Shown: piece by piece, positions 1 through 10,509 of the stretch | How the letters are laid out: each line of letters starts with the position of its first letter | How positions within the stretch are numbered: position 1 is the first letter of the stretch | Assembly (NCBI GenBank): GCA_021399435.1 | Contig: JAJTUP010000003.1 | Coordinates: 1,426,001-1,490,000, forward strand | Direction of reading: 5' to 3' | DNA length: 64,000 nt | Source of the DNA: Diaporthe sp. PMI_573 | Taxonomy: Eukaryota; Ascomycota; Sordariomycetes; Diaporthales; Diaporthaceae | Program-made: the position numbers and the translations under genes | The notes under the pieces: generated by a model | The model's database searches: none | Told to the model about the DNA's origin: nothing | What the model saw: only the letters and a program-made list of their open reading frames with translations

Positions 1-1379
1 GCCCTCCTCAGGCTTTGCCGGCGGGTTCTTTGAGAACCGGTTAGGCCAGTAGTTGACTGTGCCCTTCCGAATGGTGTGGCGCATTTGCCCATCTGAGTTG
101 AAGTTCATGACGGGACAAACCGGTCGATTTATGGGCAGCTCCTGCCAGTTGACGCCAACCCGGCTGAGCTGTGTGTCGTGGTAAGAGAAGTTACGGCCTT
201 GAAGGAGAGGGTCATCGGAGTGGCCGATTCCTGGAACCAAATGGCTTGTGCAGAAGGCAACCTGCTCTGTTTGCGGGAAGAACTCGTCGACGTTGCGGTT
301 CAGCTCGAGCTCACCCACGTAGCGAACGGGAATGAGGTCTTCGGGCCAAACCTTGGTGGCATCGAGAATGTCGAAATCGAATTTGTCCTGGTCCTCCTCG
401 CTGATGACCTGAACGCCGAATTTCCACTTGGGGTAGGCTCCGTTGTCGATTGCCTCCATGAGGTCCTTTCGGTGGAAATCAGGGTCTTGGCCGGCGAGCT
501 TCAGGGCCTCGTCCCAGATCAACGAATGCACGCCAAGCTCCGGTGTGAAGTGGAACTTGACGAAAGACCGCTTGCCTTGGGCATTGATGAGTGTGTACGT
601 GTTGACACCAAAGCCTTGCATCATGCGGTACGATCGAGGGATGGCACGGTCTGACATGGTCCACATGAACATATGCGTGGCTTCGGTGTGGTTGAAGACG
701 AAGTCCCAGAAATTGTTGTGGGCGCTCTGAGCTTGGGGGACCTCATTGTGTGGCTCCGGTTTGCCGGCGTGAATGACGTCGGGAAACTTCATGGCATCCT
801 GGATGAAGAAGACTGGGATATTGTTGCCAACAATGTCCCAGTTGCCCTCTTCAGTGTAGAACTTGACGGCGAAACCACGGACATCCCGCACCGTATCGGC
901 GCTGCCCCGGCTCCCAAGTACAGTTGAGAAACGAAGGAACACAGGGGTCTCGCGAGATGTGTCATTCAGCACGGGGGCGAAGGAGAGGTCGCCCAGGCTC
1001 TCGTGCAGGCGGAAAGTTCCAAACGCGCCGGTGCCACGGGCGTGGACAACCCGCTCGGGTATCCGCTCATGGTCGAAACGAGTGATCTGAGGAGTCAGCA
1101 CCCGGGATTATGCGAAATATCAGGAGGATGAATGAGAGAATTTTGCCTCACCTTCTCACGAGAGAAAGGGTCCTCGATGAGACTCGGCCCTTGACGGTCC
1201 TCACTGGAAACGCTCAACCAGTGGTCGGGGTTGGGTACCTTGACACCATAGTCGGTGGTTTGGTGTGTCTTATCGGCAGGCTCTTTAGTCTCCTTGGCCA
1301 GGTCGGCAATCTTGTCTCCTCCGGAACCCATGACGGCGTTTTTGGCAGACTTGAAAGATTTTGGGATGAGTGAAGCCAT
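1..1379 (-). CDS. Large-subunit type catalase, N-terminal part (cut by the window edge)
   Basis: Heme catalase converting hydrogen peroxide to water and oxygen. Two exons are visible: 1152-1379, then a 65-base phase-0 intron (1087-1151, GTGAGG...CTCAG), then 1-1086, open to the window edge. The start ATG at 1379 follows no longer in-frame alternative of note and opens with MASLIPKSFKSAKNAVMG. Visible hallmarks are TRFDHERIPERVVHARG with the catalytic His, RFSTVLGSRGSADTVRDVRG, the Asn region near FNHTEATHMFMW, and the proximal heme tyrosine motif NFSYHDTQLSR. About 440 residues are present. The N-terminal extension and lack of a stop by residue 440 fit the ~700-residue clade-2 fungal catalases with a C-terminal flavodoxin-like domain, which would lie outside the window. 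No secretion signal is obvious, so a cytosolic or spore enzyme is more likely than a secreted one (inference). Confidence 0.93.
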
Positions 1380-2902
1380 AGAACCAGTGCAGAGAATCAG
1401 ACGCACTGACTGGTACAGAAACAGGAAAGTATATGGGCCAGAACAGGCGCCTCAGGATTCAGGTGATATGGGGCGCCGCTTCATATATGCGAGCTGGGGG
1501 ATGTGGATGGAGGGGGAGCGGTGGAACAGTCATTGCAAATTCACAGGCAGGTATTGGATCAACAACGAGCAACTAATGGTTGACGTCAGTGAGACTGGCC
1601 GAGTTGAATCCGAGGAGAAAGGGCACGTAGAGGTGATGCTAGATGGGATCACTATTACGCCCTGCAGAGGTGGAAGCTGGGCGTGGGCCATCCGGGCTAC
1701 TGCGATGGAGTGGACACCGATCACGTAGAATTGCCCCTTTTGGCTGTGAAACCTGGAAATGGGCGGCCGTCCCGGTTGGGAACAGGTGCCCTGGCTGCCT
1801 GGGGATGTCCAGAACATCCAAAATGCCATGCTGTGCAGGTTATGCAGCCGATTGTTCCATCCTGCGGGCTGAATCTGGCAATCCTTGGCCGACGCTGTCG
1901 TACGCCGCGAGCGCCGCCAGAGGTGTCAAAGGTGTCAGAGGTGTGATGTGGTGCCCATGCAAGTCTGATGTAATCCACCGGAGCTATGTCTCCGCTTTCA
2001 TTTCCCCTACCTCTGCCACGCTGCACGTTGCCACCTTGTCCAACGGAAAGATCCGCTGCCATTCTTTGCATGTGGGGTTGGGTTTGAGCTTGGCTTGGGC
2101 GCCTGGTAAGCGATCAGAAATCACCGCCTCCTCACTGGCTCGACAGCAACACAGACAAACACACCCCGTATAAGCCGCTCCGGCGCAGACGGATGGAGCA
2201 GAAGACTGCCATGTGGGGGGCAGTGGACATCGATGGATGTGAAGGGCCACCAGGGTTTGGAACACACCTGCAAAACGTCATACATTCAAGTGGCCAGAAA
2301 GTCGTTGACCTTAAGCAGTTGTACAAGAATTGAAAGAATTGAGTCTCTTTTTCTAGGATTGTTAATTGACGAACTTTGAAGTGATGCTTACATGTAACAT
2401 GGTTAGTACCTAGGTAGCGACTGCCCGCTCTACCTCTGCATGAGCTTTGCTCTGGTGTCCGCTACGCAGCCACAGCATCTATGCAGTAAACAGCATTCAC
2501 TACCAAGCTTATATAGAGTAGCCTACTATGGAGTAACCTCCTATGGGATAGCCTCTTACTGGGTAATTTGGGCATAAGCTCCTCTAGCATAATAACGTCC
2601 TATAGGACAACCACGTACAGGTGGGTAAGCCATAGGGACTTTACAATGACGTATGGAGTTTTGAAGAATGTGGCTATGTTACTGTAGTAATGTATGTGGC
2701 TCTTACAACATTGTACGATTTCCCGGTGGCGGGCAGACCACGGATTAGTCCTGGCCTGAGGGCCTGTCGAGCAGTCAAGGGTACCTGGGCTTTAGTTGAT
2801 GCTGGAAGCATCACAGGGATTATTTTTTGGTAGCTCGTCTTATTTCGAATTTCATATCGATTCCAAGCTGTCTCCCAGTCGAATATCACATCCCATTACA
2901 CA
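1380..2902. other. Intergenic region with dispersed repeat copy A
   Basis: Promoter side of the catalase gene; a TATA-like CATATATG lies near 1483-1490, about 105 bases upstream of its ATG. I see no convincing gene: overlapping open frames on both strands have no domain, no splice pattern and no sensible composition. From about 2444 to 2620 it holds copy A of the dispersed repeat described separately, preceded by the palindrome TACCTAGGTA at 2407-2416. Confidence 0.6.
2444..2620 (+). repeat. Dispersed repeat, copy A
   Basis: Starts with GCTTTGCTCTGGTGTCC, continues CTACGCAGCCACAGCATC and then a degenerate tail built of CCTCCTATGGGATAG-like units (around 2521-2605). The same head and tail recur near 5061 and 16477, and the head recurs inverted near 49917. 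No coding capacity is visible. The copy is diverged, so it is not a recent insertion. Confidence 0.65.
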
Positions 2903-4466
2903 TTAAACAACCCAGGCAAAGATTGCCATCACGCCAACCAACAGCGACACCGTCATCTCGGTCCGGAACCGACCAGCCCCAGAGTCTGAAGCAGTCGTGC
3001 CACTCGGTGATCCCCCGTCTGACGTCCCGCTCGGCGAATCGCACTGGCTCGTTCCGCTAGAGTTGCCAGCGTACCCCGAAGTGGCCGCAGTAGCCGGCGC
3101 GGCTGCATCAGAAATGAGCAAGCTCATCACCGCCGCAAATACACTCAGCCCCTCCCCAGCACCTGAGGTGCCAGTACCCGTGTCTTCGACGTCGACGAAC
3201 GTCTCGTTGCGCCAGTAGAACCCGCACCGCTGGCTGGCAGCCCCGTCGTTTCCGCTGGTGCTGTTGTCCACGCACTGCTTGGCGGCAGCCTCGGCAGAGG
3301 TTTGAAGGACGGGGAGGATCTTCTCAGCGAGGAAGGGGGCAACCTGCGTCGCTGATGAGAGCCACCGGTGCGTGTAGCCCTTCATGAAGAGCATACCCGT
3401 AGTACAGATCTCGATGCCCTCGCAGGCTGCCTCGTAGGCGATGCCGTCCGGGAAGAAGGTCTCCAGCAGGGAGTCGGTGAGCTTGTCGGCACGGTCACGC
3501 CAGACGTCGGAGCCGTTGGTCTGAGGTCATGTTAGTCACTGCGTCGCCGTACCTCAGCAAGGTTTAGGTGGGAGTCACTGGTGCCTCACATAGTTGTACA
3601 TGAACGCAGCGCCCTGTGTCAGCAATGCCGCATTTTGGGAGAATTGTACCCTGTCTATACCAGTGCAGTTTTCATCAGCGTGGGCACCGTCATACACAGC
3701 CCAGGTCTCGTTATCGACAAAGCCGACGCCAGTCAACCAGTTCCAGGTCTCCTCAGACCAGTCGGCGAAAGTCGAGTTGCCGGTGAACCTGGCGAGGCGA
3801 GCGCCCATGCTGAAGAAGCACGCATTGGACATTGCTGAGTGATGTGTAAGCAGCGAGACAGGCCTTGAATTCGGTAATTCTAGCAAAACACTCACTATCT
3901 TTATAGTTATAACCATTGTTTGATGGTGGTATTTGCCAGCGGAGGCCACCGCCACATATGTCGTCGCGTCTGTCCGGGTGCGCCTGGGTCCGCCACACAT
4001 TCTCTACAAGGTCGATCCATCGTGGTTCACCCTCTGGGGTCGGGACCTGGTACTCAGCAGCCTGGAGCGCCGCAGTGCCCCAAAAACACTGGTCATCATT
4101 ACCCATGAACGCAGTCCAGTTCAGTGGCATGTAATTATCCCCTGGACCAACTTGGAAAAGCAACGATCTGGTAGTAACGTCCTGGTAAGTGTCGTCGCCG
4201 GTAAGATGCCAGTAGTCCAGGTACGTAGCCCAGAAGCTTGCGCCCATGAACCACCAATAGTCACCGTTAGGTGGCGGGCCAGGGAGAATACCAGGAATCT
4301 CGCCGGGTTCATCGCCGTGGTAGAAAGTCATCATATCCCGGGCCAGCGATCGCGAGGACTCGACGATGGCATCGCGAGAATCGACCCTGTACTCAGCCGC
4401 CGCGCCAGGCAGAGTGCCTACCAGCAGCAGCGCCCCAGACAAGGATGTGACGAAAGAGGAGATCAT
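2903..4466 (-). CDS. GPI-anchored GH76 alpha-1,6-mannanase-like protein (Dcw1/Dfg5 family)
   Basis: Cell-wall enzyme family that acts on alpha-1,6-mannan of GPI proteins and helps attach them to the wall. Three exons: 3896-4466, 3590-3834 and 2903-3520, giving 477 residues; introns 3835-3895 and 3521-3589 have GTGAGT/GTGAGG donors and CTCAG acceptors. The ATG at 4466 is chosen because a signal peptide follows immediately (MISSFVTSLSGALLLVG...GAAAEYRVD). Family hallmarks are GDYWWFMGASFWATYLDYWH, the Asp pair in DDICGGGLRWQI, and, formed only after splicing, YKDTMSNACFFSMGARLAR. The C-terminus has a Ser/Thr/Gly-rich stretch and then a hydrophobic tail (MTVSLLVGVMAIFAWVV), typical of a GPI signal. 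Splicing restores the frame at both junctions, which supports the model. Confidence 0.93.
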
Positions 4467-5829
4467 TCTGATTCTGACCACTGTCGTGAGAGCCTGTGGT
4501 TGAGACGCGGGAAAGGTGTGGTAAACGAGGGTCAAGAGTCGCAGCAGGGGCTTCAGGACCGGACAAGAACGACTGTGTGTTATTAACGAGCGAGCCTTGG
4601 GAGTAATTATCTTGTGTCGCTCCCTTCGCTCCGGATTGCCTAGGCGTCCTCTGAGACTAGGCTAACAGTCAATGACAGTCAATGGCAGAAAAGAAAGAAA
4701 AGACATGCAGAACACGACCGTGGACACGAGAACTTCACCCGCGTTCTCGTGAAATGAGCTTCTGCTGACATACAGAAATCGAAATTTATCCCCCGTACTA
4801 GTTAGAGCCTGGGCCGGGTGCCTGCTTGGCACAGCTGACGCTTGGCCCTGCTGGCACGCCAGCGCCAAATGGAAATAAAGCGTCCACGGGTGCCGTGGGA
4901 GCGTTGTTGTTAGCGTTGGATTTTAGAATCCTTTACCATGCGCCACTGTCCTTCTGCCCTTGTGCCCCCTTTCAAAAATTCTGTACCCATGTCGAAAACT
5001 CCATTTCGCGGGATCATTCTGAGACTCTAACCGCGGTCATGCACATTTGTACTCACAGATGTCCGCTACACGGCCACAGCATCTATAGTAGACCACCTGG
5101 GCAGCGCTAACTACCAAACCCCCTGTAGGATGAGCCTCCTATAGGGTAATCTCCTATAAACAACCTTGTATAGGAGACTCTCTTATAAGATACCCTCCTA
5201 CCCTCTTATAGGATAACCTCCTTTGGAATAGCCTCCCTTGGGAAAACCTCCCTTGGGAAAACCTTCTGCCAAACAACTTCCTACGGGATTCAGACAGAAG
5301 TTGAGCAAGCTACAGAGGCTCCGCATTAAGGTTATTGTATCTCCTGAATGTAGCTGTGTTTTGTAATAGGGTATTTGGTGCCACAAGTAGGCATATCTGC
5401 AGCTGGTCGAGGAGAGAACCGCAGCTGCGTTTGACCGCCGGTTGCATGCAGTGAAAAACAGACAACTTGGACGAACAGGCCGAGCTGAAAGACTCTCGAT
5501 TATCGTAATATAAACATGAAGGAATAGCATGGTAGCATGATGCTGATGGTGAAAACTCAACACCTCGCGATATGCACGTCTTTCCCGAACGCCTCCCCGG
5601 GTTCCCTGAACTCCTCTCCGCTTAATGCCTGGCGGGTATGCAAAAGTTTCTGACAGATCTCTAAGCCCTCCATGATTCTCGACCACCCTCTTTCCCGAAC
5701 GCCTATGGAAATCGACCAATACCGGCAAGACCTCGTGCGTAGAAATGTAATAAAGGTGCGGGTGCCGCAACGCCCGAATGCTATGCGACGTGGCAGTCAT
5801 TATTGGCTATGACATGACGGGCAGCCATA
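4467..5829. other. Intergenic region with dispersed repeat copy B
   Basis: No supported gene. A 200-codon minus frame at 5198-5800 reads through the repeat tail and is judged spurious. The right half (about 5060-5280) is repeat copy B with its tandem tail. Confidence 0.55.
5061..5280 (+). repeat. Dispersed repeat, copy B, with the longest tandem tail
   Basis: Head TGTCCGCTACACGGCCACAG at about 5059, then ATCTATAGTAGACCACC, followed by a tail of imperfect 15-16-base units of the type CCTCCTATAGGGTAAT and CCTCCCTTGGGAAAA, the last two being nearly identical (about 5237-5267). This copy shows the tail best; the head matches copies at 2444, 16477 and, inverted, 49917. Confidence 0.65.
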
Positions 5830-7679
5830 TCACAGAGTCCTCTTCCGGGCTACCCACATGATGACGACAAGGATCCCGGTGAAGGCTGTGAGATGCACGA
5901 GCATGTGATCGAAATCGTCGAGACGGCCACAGCCGAACTTGCAGTAGCCTACAGCTCCAGCTTCGTGCTGTGAGGAGCAAGTGAACACATTAGTACAGAT
6001 GTCCAGACAAATAAGGCTGCAAATAGTAGGAAGTGGAAATATCCTTACAGTTGCTCCGAGAGCCAAATCCCATACGTCTGTGGTCGCCATAACTTTGCCA
6101 TTTGCGTCCAAGGCGTTCGCGGCAATGAAATTACCGCTGAACCTCAGAGGTATGGCTGTCTCGTACCCACGTTTTTTCACATTTTGTGTAAATGTCAGGT
6201 TCTCCCTTTTATTCCCCTCCATCTGTCAATTCTTGGTTAGCAGACGGCACGAAACCTTTACAGCGTAGCCTGGCTTCAACTTACAAGGTCCCAAGAGTGC
6301 ACCTCTGTAGCTCCATTCCAGCTTAAATATGCATAATTTTCGTCCCCGGCGATCCTTGGCTTCCATAGTGGGCTGGCCTTCCAATCCATCGTCCACGCGC
6401 GATACACTGGTTGACTGTTGGTAGAGTGGTCGAACCATGGACCCAGCATCGCATCTAGGACAATCTCGCCATCTTCTGTGTATTCAGTAATGACTGGTGT
6501 CGTGCCCCAGCTCACGAGGACATTCCCGTTGTCGAGCTTCTGGATTCCTCCCATTGCCCAGGACGCAATATCCATTGGGTGGTAATACTCGCGAACAACC
6601 TCGGCGGTCATCTTGTCGGTGTCGATGCGCAGGTGAAGACCCCTGGAACAGGTGCCCTCAATGCAGCCGGGCGAGGGGTTGCCTGGATCGAGATCGTGGT
6701 TGTCGAACAGGGTAATCTCGGTCATTTCGTCATCCAGGAACCGGGCAGTATGCTGAAACCCGAAGTTGGTGGCATTGCCACCGCTCAAGTCCTCAAACTG
6801 GTTGTTTATCCCACCAAGTTGCCAAATCACTGATCCATCCTTGCCGTTGATGTAGACCAGTGATTTGATGCGACGTCCAGACACTAGGAAGTTGCCCTCC
6901 TTTGTCTTCTGCATGCTGTTGATGTGGAAAAAGTCCCAGCCGACCTCCTCTGTGGGTGCGCCGTAGTCGCCATCGCCCCAGTTGACGGCAGTCTCGTTGA
7001 TGTCGAAATGATGGCTGGCACGCCATAGAAACTTGAGCTCGCCTGTTGCAATGTCGATCTCCTCGAATATGCTGTCCAGGAGCCAACCATCTTCAGGACC
7101 CCCACCTGGTGCATTGGTCATGTCGAAGGGAATCCTCTCGTAGGCCGTGATGAGAGCAGTCCCGTCATGTGTCAGTTGGCATTCGTGGGAATCAGCCTTG
7201 GTGTTGATCATCTTGGTCGAGATGTTGTAAACTTGTTGGTAGGACTCATCGTACAGCAAGCAGTAACCCAAGCCGTGTCCCCGGTAGTCGTTGCCCTCCC
7301 AGAACGTGAAATATGGCTTGTCGTTGTACATCTGTATCCTCGGGTTGTTGATTGACGGCCATTGTGGGTCGCCGTAGACCATGCTGAAATCTGTGGTATC
7401 GATAATGAATGGAGTGGCTGGTTGCGAGCCAGCGACGGACGACATGAACAGATATTTGCTCAGGCCAGACTTCTCAGGGTACCACTGGTTGACCTGGAAT
7501 AGCGGTGCGACCGTGTCTGTTGTTTTGAATGATTGATTAGGATGCTGGCCATAATCGCCCATATTAAATTTCTCGTAATCAGTGACATATGGTTGAGTGC
7601 GCTCCTCGGCCGCCACGAGGCCGGCTCCGACGGCGAGGCTGCCGATAAATACGGCGGGAAGATGGTTGAAGAACGGCAT
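5830..7679 (-). CDS. Arylsulfotransferase-like membrane protein
   Basis: Member of the fungal arylsulfotransferase-like family (ASST/Arylsulfotran_2 beta-propeller type), proposed to transfer sulfate between phenolic compounds; the fungal substrate is not known. Three exons: 6285-7679, 6049-6222 and 5830-5967, 568 residues. Introns are 6223-6284 (GTAAGT) and 5968-6048 (GTAAGG...CACAG). Residues 1-24 form a signal peptide (MPFFNHLPAVFIGSLAVGAG). Propeller-like segments such as ADSHECQLTHDGTALITAYE, WDFFHINSMQKTKEGNFLVS and SVIWQLGG, with the conserved His residues, support the family. A C-terminal segment (MLVHLTAFTGILVVIMWVARK) is one membrane span with basic flank, so the catalytic part should face the lumen or exterior. 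The second intron is 81 bases, a multiple of three without stop, so retention would still give an open frame. Confidence 0.88.
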
Positions 7680-10509
7680 CGTCTGGGTCTGAACCTAGAT
7701 CTGGGGTGAGGGTCCGGTGGGTGGGGTCAGGCTTGGCTGGACCAGAGAGACGACTTCACCCGGTGACAAGTTGGGACCAGTGTGGACGGATGCGTGTCGG
7801 CTCAAGCTGATCTCATCGCAAAGACAAGACGGCATGCGACGTGTGTGCAAAAGTCAATGGCCCGCAGACTTAATAGTCTATATGTCGCCCGAGCTGGCAA
7901 GCTGGCAAGTTCTTTGAGCAGGCTTGGCAGGGTGCGGCGCCGATTTACATAAGGGAGGTCCTCCACCGGCGCCGATCCAGTCAGTGGATGCCGGGACAAG
8001 ATGATGGAGGGGTTCCTCCACCCGGTGTGGAGAAGTCGGGACGGATTAGAAGGGTCCAAGGGTATGTTTCTGGAGATTTGAAGGGGCTCTGGTCGTACCG
8101 ATCTGCGAGTGTGGACGGGAGTATCGACAGGAGATGGTCTAAAAGGAAGTGGCAGCAGATATGTGGTAGAAGAGTGCAACAACGGTGTTGACCAAACCAG
8201 TGCCAGCCCCTGCTCCTTCGGATGCAGATCCGACGTTTGGTTTGTTGAGAGGCGAAGACGAATGTAGGGAGTTCCTATAGAGAGTGGCTGGATGTGTGGG
8301 AAAAAAGCATTCAATCTTGAACAAGGAGAGTGTGCGAAAGACGGAGCGAAAAGGACGCCTGACGAGAGAAGAGGAAAAGGAAGAAACAACCAGTGCAGAG
8401 CACCACGCTGTGTTTTGGGCAGTTGGAGGAGAGTCAGACTTGTAAGCAAGAAAAAGATGGTGCTGCCAATGCTGCTTTGCATTGGGGATTACTCCTTTTG
8501 GCGGACGGGAATCCTTTTCGAGAAGCAGCGGAAGGAAAGAGAGAGGCTGTGAGCGTGATTGATGGCTGACCCACAAGAGAAGACCAGGCCTGCCAGGTCA
8601 GGACAAGATGCACATGCAGCGACGCGTAACCTTCCGCCGTGGTGGGAACGCCAGCCCCCCTCCACCCTACAATATTGTGCGTACCTATAGGCATCCTGGT
8701 CTACTTATCACGAATGCCAGATTGTTTTCTCTTTGCGACTGGAGCATTGCCACATGTGAGATGCCCTTTTGCGGCAGGTGGAGTGGCAGAGTGGCAGAGT
8801 GGCAGGTGCGAGAAGTGGGTGCCCCTGGAAGGTACTCCAAAAGGTGTGTCGTCATTAGAGAAAAGGTGGGAAGGGGAAGTCAGCGCATTGGCGGGGCGGG
8901 AAAGGGAAGGAGAGCCGGGGTCGTTGCAAACCCCTCCAATTGGACAGGCCAGTGCCAAATGGGTGGAAGTCGGTCATTAACCTGATACGGCAAGCCTGGA
9001 AGAATCCAAGCAACGCACAGCACCTGGCAGCCTGGGTAGCCCAAGATCGTCCAACGACAACAATCGCCTCTTATCTCATACCTGTCCTGGTCTCAACGGG
9101 CGAGGTGACCCGGGGACGCCGGTGGCTCGAGACTGCAGAGAGCAGGACGCTTCTATTTCATTGCGCCAGATCGCGACTCGAGGGCATTTCTCCCTCCAGT
9201 CCCTGACGTACATCTACATCCGTCTTGTCGTCACGTCATGTCAAATCCCTCGTCAAGTACCGACCCAAAACCCAGCAGCTGTGATGAGGAACTGGCCAGC
9301 GCCCGGCCTGGGTGGCGGGCCAATTCCCCATCACAGCCTATGGGGGTCAATCGACCACCACGGGCTGCTGGCAACAAGACTTGCTGTGTACTCCGGACCC
9401 ACCCAGCCCCTGGATCGGCCGGGTTTCAACATCCAATGCAAGCTGTTCTAATTTTTGCACCAGCAGAAATGCCGATGACTTGACCTTCAGAAAGGGGGTG
9501 AAACGAACCACAGATTACGACGACCACCGGCCCGTCGACTCGAGCAAGGCACGTCACATGAGGGCATCCACAGTCGTTGTATGGATCGACACAGGCGAAT
9601 CGATGGAGATATCTGGCGCGCCTACCGCATACGTCTATTGCAGCTATTGCAGAAGGTTCCAACCCGCCCAGTACACAGTACACAACTCGCTCGCCGGCGT
9701 GGAAGAGATACCCGCGTAACCGAAGAGGCGGCCTCATCAACATGGGACGACATCCCATCGGCAACGCTGCGGTTCGGCGGCGGCATTGTGCGCAGTGATC
9801 AAGGCCCCTGTTGCCCCGTACTCGCCCTGGCTCCACCCCCAGGGCTGACCACCCAGAGGGAGCACGCGGGAAGCTACAGCTAGCTTCGAGCTGGTGCGTT
9901 GCGGGTGTCACCTTGGTCGACATTTCTTTTGCTACCGCATGGCAAAGGTACACTTGCCGGGCACGTGGCGCTCGTCAGTGCTTCGACGTGCGGCTCAATA
10001 CCTATGTACCTAGGTATCTACACAGTAGGTAGGCACATAGGATGATTTCCCAGTAAAGCTGCTCGAGCAGGTGGCGGTCTGATTCAAGCTGGGCATGGAT
10101 CGTGGATCGTCATTACCATCCGGGCCGGCAGAACACCGACTCCCGCAGCCTGAGGACCGATTTCCGAGCCACTGCTGACTCCCAATCTCAAGACCAGGGC
10201 ATCAAAATTTCAACCTTCTCGGAGACGCGTCACTGCCGCTCAGCCAGCGCAGACGCGTCCAGCTGCGTCTAAAGATGCACCACCCTTGCTTGGCCTTGCC
10301 CGGCCACGCCACACCGTGGCACTTCCATGTCGCCTCCGGACACCTCAACGCAGTCGAAACGCATGCGGCTCGACTACAGATCAGAAACCATCCTTGTCAC
10401 GACAAAGCTTGATACAATTGATGGTCACCGCTGGTCGAATTGAAAATTCGCTTCAATACCATAACTGCTTATGTCCCATATATCTGGACACACGAGGATA
10501 TGTACGTGC
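7680..10509. other. Long intergenic region (2.8 kb), no supported gene
   Basis: Open frames up to 226 codons occur on both strands (for example 7802-8482 minus and 9426-9953 minus), but none has a domain, signal peptide or coherent splicing pattern. An 8-base unit GAGTGGCA is repeated three times at 8781-8805, and a TACCTAGGTA palindrome lies at 10007-10016. The left part is the promoter of the arylsulfotransferase-like gene. Confidence 0.5.

Noticed and set aside
178..654. Plus-strand frame of 158 codons
   Set aside because: Exact antisense shadow of the catalase exon; catalase motifs are on the other strand.
5198..5800. Minus frame of 200 codons ending in Lys-Gly-Gly repeats
   Set aside because: The repeats are the translated tail of dispersed repeat copy B; no domain or signal.
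7802..8482. Minus frame of 226 codons
   Set aside because: Ser/Pro/Leu-rich by base composition, lies in the promoter of the arylsulfotransferase-like gene, no homology that I recognise.
9426..9953. Minus frame of 175 codons
   Set aside because: Opposite frames of equal length overlap it and no motif or splice pattern supports it.
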